Shown piece by piece: positions 16,695 through 25,234 of a DNA stretch of 64,000 nucleotides. Made by a program: the position numbers and the translations under genes. The notes under the pieces were generated by a model that worked only from the letters and a program-made list of their open reading frames with translations, was not told the DNA's origin and did no database searches. How positions within the stretch are numbered: the stretch's first letter is position 1; each line of letters starts with the position of its first letter. The DNA comes from Bacillus sp. V2I10 (GTDB lineage: Bacteria > Bacillota > Bacilli > Bacillales > Bacillaceae): contig NZ_JAUSYV010000001.1 in NCBI RefSeq assembly GCF_030817055.1, positions 3,434,001-3,498,000 on the forward strand, in the 5' to 3' direction.

Positions 16695-16956
16695 ATGATT
16701 AGGGGATTTTATCTTACATTGGAATTATTGATTTTCCCTTTATTATTTGGCTGAAAAGTTAATGATACAAACGAAGCACGTAACGGTAACGAAAACAACA
16801 AAATTTGTGATGTTCAGTATGATCAGAAAGGAGTTTTTCATACACATCATGATTGAAATTATAAAAGGTATTATTGGAACAATAAACCAAATGATCGTGG
16901 CATTAGTTGAATTTGATTATGAAGAGGCTTTAGAAGAAATGAAAAAAAATAATTAA
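16695..16956 (+). pseudogene. Decayed lipoprotein gene with stop at the lipobox cysteine
   Basis: After TTAGGAGTGATAAGA, an ATG opens MIRGFYLTLELLIFPLLFG and then TGA exactly where the lipobox Cys is expected (TGC or TGT to TGA). Reading on gives KVNDTNEARNGNENNKICDV, QYDQKGVFHTHHD, another stop, and NYKRYYWNNKPNDRGIS. The TNEARNGN.. style recalls YhcN/YlaJ sporulation lipoproteins. Three or more stops interrupt it. A 70-codon alternative frame over the same DNA looks less protein-like. Confidence 0.5.
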
Positions 16957-16973
16957 GCGTTTAAACATGAAAT

Positions 16974-17009
16974 CCCCCTTATTTCAACCGAAACTATGAA
17001 ATAAGGGGG
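16974..17009. terminator. Bidirectional terminator
   Basis: CCCCCTTATTTCA and TGAAATAAGGGGG form a perfect 13-bp stem with a 10-base loop, followed on the plus strand by TTCGCCTTTTT. It separates the plus-strand lipoprotein relic from the minus-strand lipid kinase gene that ends at 17034. Confidence 0.8.
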
Positions 17010-17033
17010 TTCGCCTTTTTGGTTAATTGTTAC

Positions 17034-17921
17034 TCAAATAACATATAATGCACATGGTTCAATGCTAATTCGTGCAGGAGTTTGGCCAATCACTTCCCCA
17101 TCCCCATGAATCATCAGTGGAGTTGGGGAATATATTTCAAGCTCTTTTCCTTTAATTATCTTAATAGAAGGAGAGGATGTATGATTTCCCTTAAAAACTA
17201 ATGGAAATATACTTAAAAATTCCCACTTAGACATTCCTTGAACAATACATATATCAAATAAACCATCATCGCTTACAGCCTTTGGGCAAATAACAAATCC
17301 TCCACCGTAAAAAGGTAGATTGGCTACAGCGATTAACCACACCTTTTGAAATTTGTATAGCTTTTTATCAATCATTATAGAAATATCCATTGGTTTGTAT
17401 TGGAATAACACCTTAATTGCACTAATGATGTATGAAATATGACCCAGCCGGATTAAATTAAGTAATTTCTTATATATTGAAGCATTCGTCACATGAGCTA
17501 CTTCACCGTCAAATCCTATTCCTGCTACTGTACAAAAGTATGTGGAATTTAAAAATCCGATATCGATGATTTTTGGTTTCCCACTTAATATACGTTCTAA
17601 CGCTTTATCATGTTTTAATGGAATACCTAGTCCTCTTGAAAAATCATTTCCTGAGCCAGCAGGAATAACCCCTAAAGGTGTATTCGTACCGACTAATCCA
17701 TTAATCACTTCATGGATAGTCCCATCGCCACCTACCGCAACAATTACAGTCACTTTTTCCTTGCTGATAAGTTCTTGAACTAATAAAGTGGCGTGTTTTG
17801 GTTTTTGTGTAAAATGAACACAGTAATAAACGTTTTTTTCTTGAAGCTTTTTTTCAATTTGATACCAAATTTTAAGAGCTCTGCCATTACCCGAAACTTT
17901 ATTAACAATAAAACAATACAA
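17034..17921 (-). CDS. Diacylglycerol kinase-family lipid kinase (YegS/BmrU type)
   Basis: Lipid kinases of this family phosphorylate diacylglycerol or related lipids at the membrane. The protein shows N-terminal YCFIVNKVSGNGRA, the nucleotide-binding VAVGGDGTIHEVINGL (about residue 70), GVIPAGSGNDFSRGLGIP and a C-terminal DGDGE-like HGDGEVIGQTP. The TTG at 17921 is chosen (295 residues) because AGGTGAG then lies just upstream and homologues start at MYYFIVN; a GTG at 17930 is possible. It is paired with a second member of the family at 17997 on the same strand. Confidence 0.85.
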   Translation of the reverse strand: MYCFIVNKVSGNGRALKIWYQIEKKLQEKNVYYCVHFTQKPKHATLLVQELISKEKVTVIVAVGGDGTIHEVINGLVGTNTPLGVIPAGSGNDFSRGLGIPLKHDKALERILSGKPKIIDIGFLNSTYFCTVAGIGFDGEVAHVTNASIYKKLLNLIRLGHISYIISAIKVLFQYKPMDISIMIDKKLYKFQKVWLIAVANLPFYGGGFVICPKAVSDDGLFDICIVQGMSKWEFLSIFPLVFKGNHTSSPSIKIIKGKELEIYSPTPLMIHGDGEVIGQTPARISIEPCALYVI

Positions 17922-17996
17922 ACATCTCACCTATTCATAAATTTTTAACAATATAGCCAATTTTACTTGTAAATATACAAGCATCATAAGGCGTTC

Positions 17997-18899
17997 TTAG
18001 TTTAAAGTTGAACTAAAAACATGAAGATGCTGGGGCAATACGTTAAAATGAAGGCTTTTTACATCAGCCTTTTCGCCATCAAGATTGAGAGTGATGGCCT
18101 CTGGAATCGTAAAGCAACCCGATTTTATTTTAGTATGCTGTATCATTGATGGATTGTCAGTTATGTTGAGCATTTTTGCAAGTAATGAAAACAACAAATG
18201 TAATCGATTGGTTTTTATACAGGTGAGAAGATGAAAATAACCATCATTATGTGTGGAATTCTTAATAAGATGTTCGAAAGGGCCAACAGAGTGTCCATTC
18301 ATGATTAAAAATAATGAGAGATTAGAAATTATTTCTTTATTGGGAACATCAACTGAAATAGAATCAGATTGTTTTGTCAAAAAAAATGTTTTAAGAAAAT
18401 AAAGGCAATAGGCCCATTCACCAAAAAAGGATTTTAGCAAAGGAGAAGTTCTATGGGTAATATCCACCAACCAACCCGCTGCTGCAATGTTAGCAAAGTA
18501 TCTGTTTCCAAATTTTCCGATGTCAATTGGGTTTGTATTACCTCTTTCAATAATTGAAAGAGCTTGTAAATTGCAAGACATACCTATGTATTTTGCAAAT
18601 TCATTACTCGTTCCAAATGGGAATACCCCTACAGTGGGTCTGTATTCTTCTTCTGCTAAAAATTGAATTGATTGGTTTACAGTGCCGTCTCCTCCGGCAA
18701 TAAAGATCGCGTCCCATCTGTTTTGGCATGCTTTTTTAATGGGATTATCGCAGTTTTTAAACTCCGTTGGATGATGAATCGTTAACTGGTAACCTATTTC
18801 TGAAAGTTTTTTTACTATCATTGGAAAGGCTTTATGAGATTTCTTTTTTCCGGAATTTGGGTTATAAACCATTAATGCCTGTTTGTTTATTGTATTCAA
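17997..18899 (-). CDS. Diacylglycerol kinase-family lipid kinase, second paralogue
   Basis: The 300-residue protein has the family motifs ALMVYNPNSGKKKSHKAFPM, IFIAGGDGTVNQSIQFL and GVFPFGTSNEFAKYIGM, and a C-terminal NLDGEKAD. The usual GTGNDFAR is changed to GTSNEFAK, so specificity or activity may differ from the standard DgkB type. The TTG start is supported by GGAGG 7 bases upstream. It lies upstream of the other kinase gene (75-bp gap) and divergent from the dehydrogenase/aldolase/lgt genes. A third, broken copy very similar to this one lies at 27389-27600. Confidence 0.85.
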   Translation of the reverse strand: MNTINKQALMVYNPNSGKKKSHKAFPMIVKKLSEIGYQLTIHHPTEFKNCDNPIKKACQNRWDAIFIAGGDGTVNQSIQFLAEEEYRPTVGVFPFGTSNEFAKYIGMSCNLQALSIIERGNTNPIDIGKFGNRYFANIAAAGWLVDITHRTSPLLKSFFGEWAYCLYFLKTFFLTKQSDSISVDVPNKEIISNLSLFLIMNGHSVGPFEHLIKNSTHNDGYFHLLTCIKTNRLHLLFSLLAKMLNITDNPSMIQHTKIKSGCFTIPEAITLNLDGEKADVKSLHFNVLPQHLHVFSSTLN

Positions 18900-19084
18900 G
18901 TCAAATCCTCCGATTCAAATGACCTTCTTAAACATTATAACCACAATATTATTTTTCTATTTTTCACATCAAAGTACGTTTCTTTTTCAGATAAATTTTT
19001 TCCATATTTATCAAAAAAGCGAATAGAAAGGTAATCGTTGGAAAAATTATAATATAATATCGATGAGAAACTAGGTGATACGAG

Positions 19085-20309
19085 TTGAAAGCTTTGCAGT
19101 TCGATTATAAAATGCCCCAATATGTCTTAAGCAAAATAATCGGAAGTTTTATTCCTTCTGTTTATTGGAATTCTCGGCTATCCTGTTTACGATTTCACGA
19201 ACAATCAGAGCCGGAGCTTCCGAATGAAAATTGGGTTAAAGTAAAGGTGAAATATGGTGGTATTTGTGGCAGTGATCTTAATCTTCTATTTTTAAATGAT
19301 AGTCCTGCTACTTCGCCATTTGTTTCATTTCCATTCACAATCGGCCATGAAATTGTAGGGGAAATTGCAGAAGTAGGTTCACAAGCTACTGAATTAAATA
19401 GGGGAGATCGAGTTGTTATAGACCCGATTTTGTCATGTGAATCGAGAGGTATAGAACATCCTTGTCCCGCATGCCTTAAGGGTAATTTAAGTTTGTGTGT
19501 ATATAAAACTAAAGGAGACCTGTCACCAGGTTTGTTAATAGGAGCTTGTCGTGACACAGGTGGCGGATGGAGTTCGTATATAGTGGCTCACAAAAGCCAA
19601 GTATTTAAACTCCCTGCAGCTGTTAATGATTTGAACGGCGTGATGATAGAGCCTTTTAGCTGCGCTTTACATAGTGTTTTAAGGAATCCACCAAGTAAAA
19701 ACGACACCGTATTGGTCATAGGAGGAGGAGTGATTGGAATATGTGTCATTGCAGCTATTCGAGCACTGGAAATCCCGTGCAGAATTGTTGCATTGGTGAA
19801 ACATCATTTTCAAGCTGAGTTGGCATCCAATTATGGGGCGAACAATATTATCCAGCTTAGAAAACAAACTTATGTCGATGACCTAACAAAAATTCTTAAA
19901 GGGCAGGTATTAAAACCCCTTTTTGGTCCTGAAGTAATTCAAGGAGGTGCAGATATTGTCTTTGAATGTGTTGGAAAAAAAACAGAGTATCAATGATGCA
20001 CTTCGATTCTCTAAAAACGGTGGAAAAGTTGTTCTGCTAGGTCTAGCCGGTATAATGGACGGAATTGATTGGACGACAGTTTGGCTTAATGAGTTAGATG
20101 TCAAAGGAAGCTTTGCTTATAGTACGGAGGTGTTTCAAGGAAAAAGAACACGAACGTTTGACATAGCGATTGAATTAATGCGTGCTGGAAAAGTCGATCT
20201 ATCACCATTGGTTACGCACAGATTTCCAATAGAAGATTACCGAAATGCTCTTGGTACTGCTTCAAATAAGAAAAATCGTACAGCAATCAAAGTGGTTTTT
20301 GAACCGTAA
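19085..20309 (+). pseudogene. Zinc-dependent alcohol/polyol dehydrogenase, frameshifted
   Basis: This medium-chain dehydrogenase of about 408 codons begins at a TTG. It shows GGICGSDLN (catalytic Cys), GHEIVGEIAEVGS (catalytic His-Glu), a structural-zinc cluster with CPACLKGNLSLC and a Rossmann VLVIGGGVIGICVIAAIRAL. The frame breaks at a run of eight A (19975-19982): the first part ends FECVGKKTEYQ, and the second continues after a 1-base shift as KKQSINDALRFSKNGGKVVL to VVFEP. Removing one A restores the protein. It could be a real mutation, a sequencing error or a slippage site. It sits directly before the aldolase and lgt genes. Confidence 0.8.
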
Positions 20310-20337
20310 CAATATAGAAATTAGGAGGAAGACAAAA

Positions 20338-21426
20338 ATGAAGAACTTTACAATAACAGGTGCCGAAAAAACTCCTTTTTTAACATGGTATTTGGAAGGA
20401 TTAAAGGAAAAATTTTCAACTGAAGGATACGAGTTTTGTGAAGAACCAGTTAATGATATTAGGATTGTATTTAATGTGATTGACCATGAAAAACCACGTC
20501 CGTATCGTAGAAAAGCACAGGCGACTTTTGTTGTATCTGTACTAGAGAAGATTGAAGAACCGGAGAATATATTTGAAGTTGCTTATCCGTATCTAATTAG
20601 ATCTTTAGCGAACCATTTAATTTTCATCGTACACAATAAGGAAAAAACAGATGTTTATTTTATTACTCCTGAACAAGGATTTTACAAACTAAGTTATCAA
20701 AGTGAAGAAAAAGAAGACTTTTTTCAAAAGATTTATGAAAGATTGGAACCGGTCGCATCTGCTCAATTAGTCATTGACAATCATTTTGTGGATGATTTGG
20801 ATCAAAATTTATGGAATGGAAACGAAATCACACACAAAATGTATTTATCAGGAAAAAAGTTAGATGAAATGAATTTACTACCTGCACCCTTTCCACTTGA
20901 AAAATATTTATCATCTCGTGATATGCGTCAGTTAAAAAAGTTATACGGGGTAGGCGGTCTTAGCTATGGGAATCTAAGCAGCCGACACGATGATAAAAGC
21001 TTTTGGATGAGCGCTAGCGGTGTCAACAAAGCTAATATGCGAGTAATTGGCCAAGATATTTTATATATCAATGGGTTTGATCCGAAAAAAAATGCGATGG
21101 AAATAAGTGTTCCTCCTCGTATTTCTCCGAAAAGAGCGTCGGTTGATGCGATTGAACATTGGATGATTTATAAAGAACATCCAAACGTGGGGGCAATTGT
21201 TCATATTCATGCATGGATAGATGGTGTAAAAGCAACGGAAATTAACTACCCTTGCGGTACGATTCAATTGGCGGAAACTGTAGCAGCACTAGTACGAAAT
21301 GCCAATGATCCATCTAGGGCAATCATCGGACTTAAGAATCACGGGCTAACAATTACAGGTCGTGATTTAGGTGACATCTTTGAACGTATTGAAGGACAAG
21401 TCATGTCCCAGGTGCCAGGTGCATAA
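20338..21426 (+). CDS. Class II aldolase/adducin-family protein with extra N-terminal domain
   Basis: The ATG at 20338 (TTAGGAGGAAGAC upstream) opens 362 residues. The C-terminal 190 residues form a class II aldolase fold: GGLSYGNLSSRHDDKSFWMS (phosphate/substrate loop), zinc ligands in AIVHIHAWIDG, and GLKNHGLTITGRDLGDIFER with the third His. The N-terminal 160 residues are not recognised. Family members cleave sugar phosphates (fuculose- or ribulose-phosphate) or act as epimerases. It follows the zinc dehydrogenase by 28 bp, so the two may make or break a C3/C4 polyol unit. The substrate is unknown. Confidence 0.8.
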   Translation: MKNFTITGAEKTPFLTWYLEGLKEKFSTEGYEFCEEPVNDIRIVFNVIDHEKPRPYRRKAQATFVVSVLEKIEEPENIFEVAYPYLIRSLANHLIFIVHNKEKTDVYFITPEQGFYKLSYQSEEKEDFFQKIYERLEPVASAQLVIDNHFVDDLDQNLWNGNEITHKMYLSGKKLDEMNLLPAPFPLEKYLSSRDMRQLKKLYGVGGLSYGNLSSRHDDKSFWMSASGVNKANMRVIGQDILYINGFDPKKNAMEISVPPRISPKRASVDAIEHWMIYKEHPNVGAIVHIHAWIDGVKATEINYPCGTIQLAETVAALVRNANDPSRAIIGLKNHGLTITGRDLGDIFERIEGQVMSQVPGA

Positions 21427-21511
21427 AAAGGTGTGATTTAGAGTTAACACATAAATATTGAAGGTAATCTTATGCTTAGAGACTTTTATGGTGTGAAAAA
21501 GGAGTGAGAAT

Positions 21512-22333
21512 ATGGAAACTTCGATTGAACCTATCGACAGGGTTGCGATCACTCTCGGTCCGTTCCAAATTTACTGGTACGGTGTAATTATCATGTCAGG
21601 GGCCTTAATTGGTCTCTGGCTCGCCACGCGTGAAAGCGAGCGACGTTTACTGCCAAAAGATACCTTTAGTGATCTCGTCATTTTTGCGCTTCCGATTTCT
21701 ATCATATTTGCACGCGCTTATTACGTGATTTTTAAATGGGAATATTATTTCGCACATCCCAATAAAATTATTGCTATCTGGGAAGGCGGACTAGCCATGC
21801 ACGGTGTACTAATCGGTGCAGTATTGACGATAATAGTGTTTGCGAAGGTACGAAAAATTTCATTCTGGAAACTTACTGACATTTTTGCACCAAGCCTGAT
21901 TCTGGCTCAGGCAATTGGACGCTGGGGAAATTTTATCAATCAGGAAGCCTACGGGGGACCCGTACCCCGTGAATTTCTCGAAAATCTGTATTTGCCCGAT
22001 TTTATTATTAACCAGATGTACATTGAGCGAACGTATTATCATCCTACGTTTTTATACGAGTCTCTTTGGAATTTTGGAGGATTTATCGTATTGATGTCCC
22101 TCCGACGTGCAAATTTAAGACGTGGTGAGTTATTTTTAACATACATCATCTACTACTCGTTCGGGCGTTTCTTTATTGAAGGAATGAGAACGGATAGCTT
22201 AATGCTTACGGAATATTTGCGGATGGCACAAGTCATTTCCGTCGTATTAATTTTTGTGTCGATCCTGATAATCTGGTACCGCCGAAAAAATGGATATGCA
22301 GATATCCGCTATTTAGATAATGGCGTGGCGTGA
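21512..22333 (+). CDS. lgt: Prolipoprotein diacylglyceryl transferase (Lgt family)
   Basis: Lgt moves the diacylglyceryl group of phosphatidylglycerol onto the lipobox cysteine of prelipoproteins. The 273-residue protein has about seven membrane helices and the signature GRWGNFINQEAYGGPVP, plus the N-terminal ITLGPFQIYWYGVIIMSGAL and HPTFLYESLWNFGGF. GGAGTG lies upstream of the ATG. Bacillus normally encodes lgt beside hprK and ppaX; this copy sits instead behind a dehydrogenase and an aldolase among lipid genes, so it is probably a second, accessory Lgt. Whether its acceptor is a lipoprotein cannot be told. Confidence 0.9.
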   Translation: METSIEPIDRVAITLGPFQIYWYGVIIMSGALIGLWLATRESERRLLPKDTFSDLVIFALPISIIFARAYYVIFKWEYYFAHPNKIIAIWEGGLAMHGVLIGAVLTIIVFAKVRKISFWKLTDIFAPSLILAQAIGRWGNFINQEAYGGPVPREFLENLYLPDFIINQMYIERTYYHPTFLYESLWNFGGFIVLMSLRRANLRRGELFLTYIIYYSFGRFFIEGMRTDSLMLTEYLRMAQVISVVLIFVSILIIWYRRKNGYADIRYLDNGVA

Positions 22334-22351
22334 TAGAAATGAGGGATTGAT

Positions 22352-22489
22352 ATGAAAGAATATTATAGACATGTAGAGAAATGTTACTCCAACGATGATT
22401 TTATTAATAGTACTAAACAAATCAATACAATGATCAGGGACAGATTTAAGTTTGAAGCAGAAAAAAAGAAAAGGGCAAAAATACTTTAA
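22352..22489 (+). CDS. Small hypothetical protein of 45 residues
   Basis: Nineteen bases after lgt, GAGGGATTGAT precedes an ATG for MKEYYRHVEKCYSNDDFINS followed by TKQINTMIRDRFKFEAEKKK and a basic end. It is basic and probably helical. No family is recognised. It lies between lgt and a terminator, so it is probably co-transcribed with lgt. Confidence 0.5.
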   Translation: MKEYYRHVEKCYSNDDFINSTKQINTMIRDRFKFEAEKKKRAKIL

Positions 22490-22522
22490 AAAGAGAAGGA
22501 AAAAACATTCCTTTTCTTTTTT
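22489..22522 (+). terminator. Terminator of the dehydrogenase-aldolase-lgt unit
   Basis: An A-rich arm (AAAGAGAAGGAA) and TTCCTTTTCTTT pair with one mismatch, followed by T residues, immediately after the small gene's stop. Confidence 0.65.
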
Positions 22523-22801
22523 GATTGAATTATTCCTCCCAGAATTTCATAGCCTTTTTATCGTTTGTGTAGACCGAGAAATATTTCCCTTTTGCCAGAT
22601 GTTTGTATTGTTCGCCTTAGCCTTTCATTTTTACGAAGTATTTCATATGGATTTCCATGTCTATGTAGAATTTTATAAATCGCTGATGTCTCAATGTTTA
22701 TGTCTTATCAAGCCGTATGGCAGCATAATAAAGTAAGATGTTATGCAATCTTTAAGGAATTTCAGAATAGGCATATATTAGAATCATAATTTGGCTGATT
22801 T
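22490..22801. other. Gene-free stretch with an unnamed coding-like trace
   Basis: On the minus strand about 22565-22702 reads open for some 47 codons (INIETSAIYKILHRHGNPYE then ILRKNERLRRTIQTSGKREI) without a start or ribosome binding site. It looks like the remains of a gene, but I cannot name the family. Confidence 0.35.
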
Positions 22802-23026
22802 TTATAGGTTATTTTTAATGATTTTATCTTCTGGAATGCGATACATAGGCTCAATATCAACATCAAACCAGTAATGCAATTGATTCGTGTCTTGCTCAAG
22901 TGCTTCCTGAAGCTCATTAACTGGCTTTAAATTAGCAATCGGTTTATCACCCTTCCTAACTGCGACAAAAACCTCTGAGTCTTGCTTCAACGTCTCTAAA
23001 TGCTTAATTAATTCATGAACTTTCAT
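22802..23026 (-). CDS. Small hypothetical protein
   Basis: From the ATG at 23026 (GGGAGCGATAAAT upstream) the protein has 74 residues: MKVHELIKHLETLKQDSEVF followed by VAVRKGDKPIANLKPVNELQ and an acidic end with PMYRIPEDKI. It looks like a soluble alpha/beta protein of the small 'strand-helix' type found in phage and plasmid genes (LxxxLxxLPxDxEV). No function is assigned. Confidence 0.55.
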   Translation of the reverse strand: MKVHELIKHLETLKQDSEVFVAVRKGDKPIANLKPVNELQEALEQDTNQLHYWFDVDIEPMYRIPEDKIIKNNL

Positions 23027-23041
23027 ATTTATCGCTCCCAT

Positions 23042-23493
23042 TCATTAATTTTCACAATTTTCAATTCATGAATTTTATTGTTGCTATTGTTGCGTGCATA
23101 AAATCCTATTGGGATCTCGACAACTAATCCCCTTATATTACTTTAAGAATGTATTTTGTCAGGTTATCAATCCTATTTTAGGAAATAACACCTGTTGTAT
23201 ATAATTACCTTAATTGGTAAATAAAACGAACTAATCAAAAGAAATTACATGCAAATGAACGTGAAGCCCAATTATGGAAGAAGAATACTGGTTAAAGCGT
23301 TGGAGTACCTCTGCCCTGTGTCCTGTGCTTTGTAAATCAAGAATAGTCTTATGAAATAACGGATGTAAGAAAATATCCATTACTGCGTGAACAGGTATTG
23401 AGGAAGGTAATGCTTTTACCTCTTGAAGACATAAAAGATGCCTTATATGTGACCATATGGCGTTTAAAAATTGATATAAGAATGGGAGTGTAA
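23042..23493. other. Gene-free stretch
   Basis: AT-rich sequence with only a short dispersed-repeat box (GCCCAATTATGGAAGAA at 23268-23284). No open frame with a ribosome binding site, RNA gene or terminator could be supported. Confidence 0.5.
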
Positions 23494-23952
23494 TTACTGT
23501 TTATTTTCTTCAATGGTGAGCACATTTAGATACTTTTTCAGATATGAATAATCGCCTACTAAAATTATAACAATAGCAATAATATAATTATGATTTCGTT
23601 CAATCGTTTTTCGGCTTATCGAAATCTCCTGTTCTAATAGCTTAACAGGTATTTTTTTCTTTTTATATAAAGTTTTTTTAAAATCATCGTTCTCTATTAA
23701 TATCTTTGCAACTTTTATTACATCTTGTCTCGTATCATTATATTTTGGAGATTGTTCAATCAACTTACTAAACGATAATCCAAACTCCTTTAAATCCTTT
23801 TGGTAATAAAGAATTTCTTTTTTACGATATTCTTGCTCTGTTAACTTGCTATGTTTATTGATTAGATCATTTTCCATTTTACTTTGAGAAGATTCCAGGA
23901 CTTTTACCAATGCATCTTTCTTTTTTAATAATTTAGATAAAAAGCTTAGCAC
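23494..23952 (-). CDS. SigI-like protein lacking sigma region 2
   Basis: The GTG start (GGGGTGGAAACTG upstream) opens 152 residues. The N-terminus MLSFLSKLLKKKDALVKVLE resembles the first residues of SigI factors. From about residue 40 it matches the C-terminal half of RNA polymerase sigma-I: KKEILYYQKDLKEFGLSFSK, LIEQSPKYNDTR, KKIPVKLLEQEISISRKTIE and RNHNYIIAIVIILVGDYSYL. A normal SigI has about 250 residues with region 2 in between; here roughly 100 residues are missing while the frame stays open. No anti-sigma rsgI gene follows. It could be a decayed gene, or a DNA-binding fragment acting as a decoy. Confidence 0.7.
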   Translation of the reverse strand: MLSFLSKLLKKKDALVKVLESSQSKMENDLINKHSKLTEQEYRKKEILYYQKDLKEFGLSFSKLIEQSPKYNDTRQDVIKVAKILIENDDFKKTLYKKKKIPVKLLEQEISISRKTIERNHNYIIAIVIILVGDYSYLKKYLNVLTIEENKQ

Positions 23953-24082
23953 CAGTTTCCACCCCAGTTGTACATATTTTCCTTGTCCATAATAACTAAT
24001 TAAGCATAGTAGTACAAATGAAATTCACTAACGGCCGGCGTTTCCACACATGGTATGTTTATTTCTTCCTTTTTTATAGATA

Positions 24083-24320
24083 TTATAAAACCCGTCGATT
24101 TCCTAAAAACACTACAAGATTATATCCGTTTGCAAGTCCTTTAAATGATTTGTGAATATCACTTCGTTTTGTATTAAAGTCATCGATCCCAATAATGTTC
24201 AATGGCTTGCCGTTAATCATGAGTACATCATTTTCGTTTATTTGCTTTAGTTTAAGAAAGTTTGGATGACTCAACACATAATCATGATTCCCAAATACGG
24301 CATACGTTTGTAGGGGAATG
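24083..24320 (-). pseudogene. Calcineurin-like metallophosphoesterase, internal fragment
   Basis: The minus strand reads PLQTYAVFGNHDYVLSHPNF, then LKLKQINENDVLMINGKPLN, IIGIDDF and GLANGYNLVV before diverging to FLGNRRVL and TAA. GNHDY is the metal-binding motif of metallophosphoesterases, and the spacing to GIDDF fits YkuE/YaeI-type enzymes that act on lipid or nucleotide phosphates. Both the N-terminal DxH part and the C-terminal GHxH part are missing. The fragment has no start of its own. Confidence 0.65.
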
Positions 24321-24363
24321 ATTCACAGTCAATAACACAAACTAAATAAAAAAAGTGGGTGCG

Positions 24364-25229
24364 TTCATGAAACGGGTATTATTTATGCCTTTTTTGCAGA
24401 TATCATCTGGTCATCATCATGCAGCAGATGCAATGATGGAATACATGCATGAAATAGATGAATCTTTATGCTGTGAAAAGATTGATATTTTGTCTTATAG
24501 CTATGGGAAGATGGAAACATTTGTGTCAGCGTTCTATATGAAGTGGATTCATCTCTTGCCTGGTATGTACAGTTGGATTTATCGGAAATCATTGTTTGAA
24601 AACGAGCAGGAGAAAAAACGTTTCCGTTTATATGAACTGTTGTTTTTATTTTGGATGGAAAAGTTAATTAGAGAAAAAAACCGGACCTAATTATATGTAC
24701 ACATGCATTACCTTCTTATTTGTTGAACCAGTTAAAAAGCAGAAAAAAACATGCCATTCCTGTTATCAATGTCTATACTGATTACTTCATTAATCAAATA
24801 TGGAGGATTGAAGCGATAGATTATCATTTCGTTCCAAGCAGAGAGTTAAAGGAATATTTAATAAGTCGGGGTATTGAATCAGAGCGTATTCTTGTAACTG
24901 GTATTCCGATTCATCCGTTGTTAAAGACAGGAACAAGTGAGCCGAAAAAACGAAGAACATACTCGATATTGATATCAGGTGGAAACCTTGGTGCTGGTTC
25001 AATCAAAACATTCGTTCAAAAACTTGAGCCGGCTGGCAATATTCACTATACAGTTTTATGTGGAAAAAACAACAAGCTATATCGCTTGATTAAGCAAATG
25101 AGCAATCCGATGATCAAACCATTGTCATACATTTCATCAAAAGAAGAAATGAATCAGTTGTACAATAAACCACCCTTTAGAAATTTCTGTTTTTTACAAA
25201 AGAAAAATATCATAAGTCTATTGGAGTGA
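24364..25229 (+). pseudogene. GT28 (MGDG-synthase/UgtP-like) glycosyltransferase, frameshifted and truncated
   Basis: This is a diacylglycerol glycosyltransferase-like gene. Part 1 from the ATG at 24364 has RVLFMPFLQISSGHHHAADA and continues to EKLIREKNRT and a stop. Part 2 in the next frame gives PDLIICTHALPSYLLNQLKS, then VINVYTDYFINQIW, HFVPSRELKEYLISRGI and SILISGGNLGAGS. One extra A in the run 24674-24680 explains the break. The C-terminus stops after SYISSKEEMNQLYNK with an unrelated tail, so the conserved sugar-nucleotide GG/GE region is absent. The gene would have made glycolipid from diacylglycerol; it is probably dead. It runs into the DUF2238 gene. Confidence 0.75.
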
Positions 25230-25234
25230 AAAAA

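Noticed and set aside
16747..16956. 69-codon open frame on the plus strand
   Set aside because: It is out of frame with the better lipoprotein-like reading of the same DNA and lacks a ribosome binding site; taken as part of a pseudogene.
23953..23990. Sigma-I promoter upstream of the SigI-like gene
   Set aside because: A CCACCCC motif is present but on the wrong strand for this gene, and no CGAA -10 motif follows at the expected distance.
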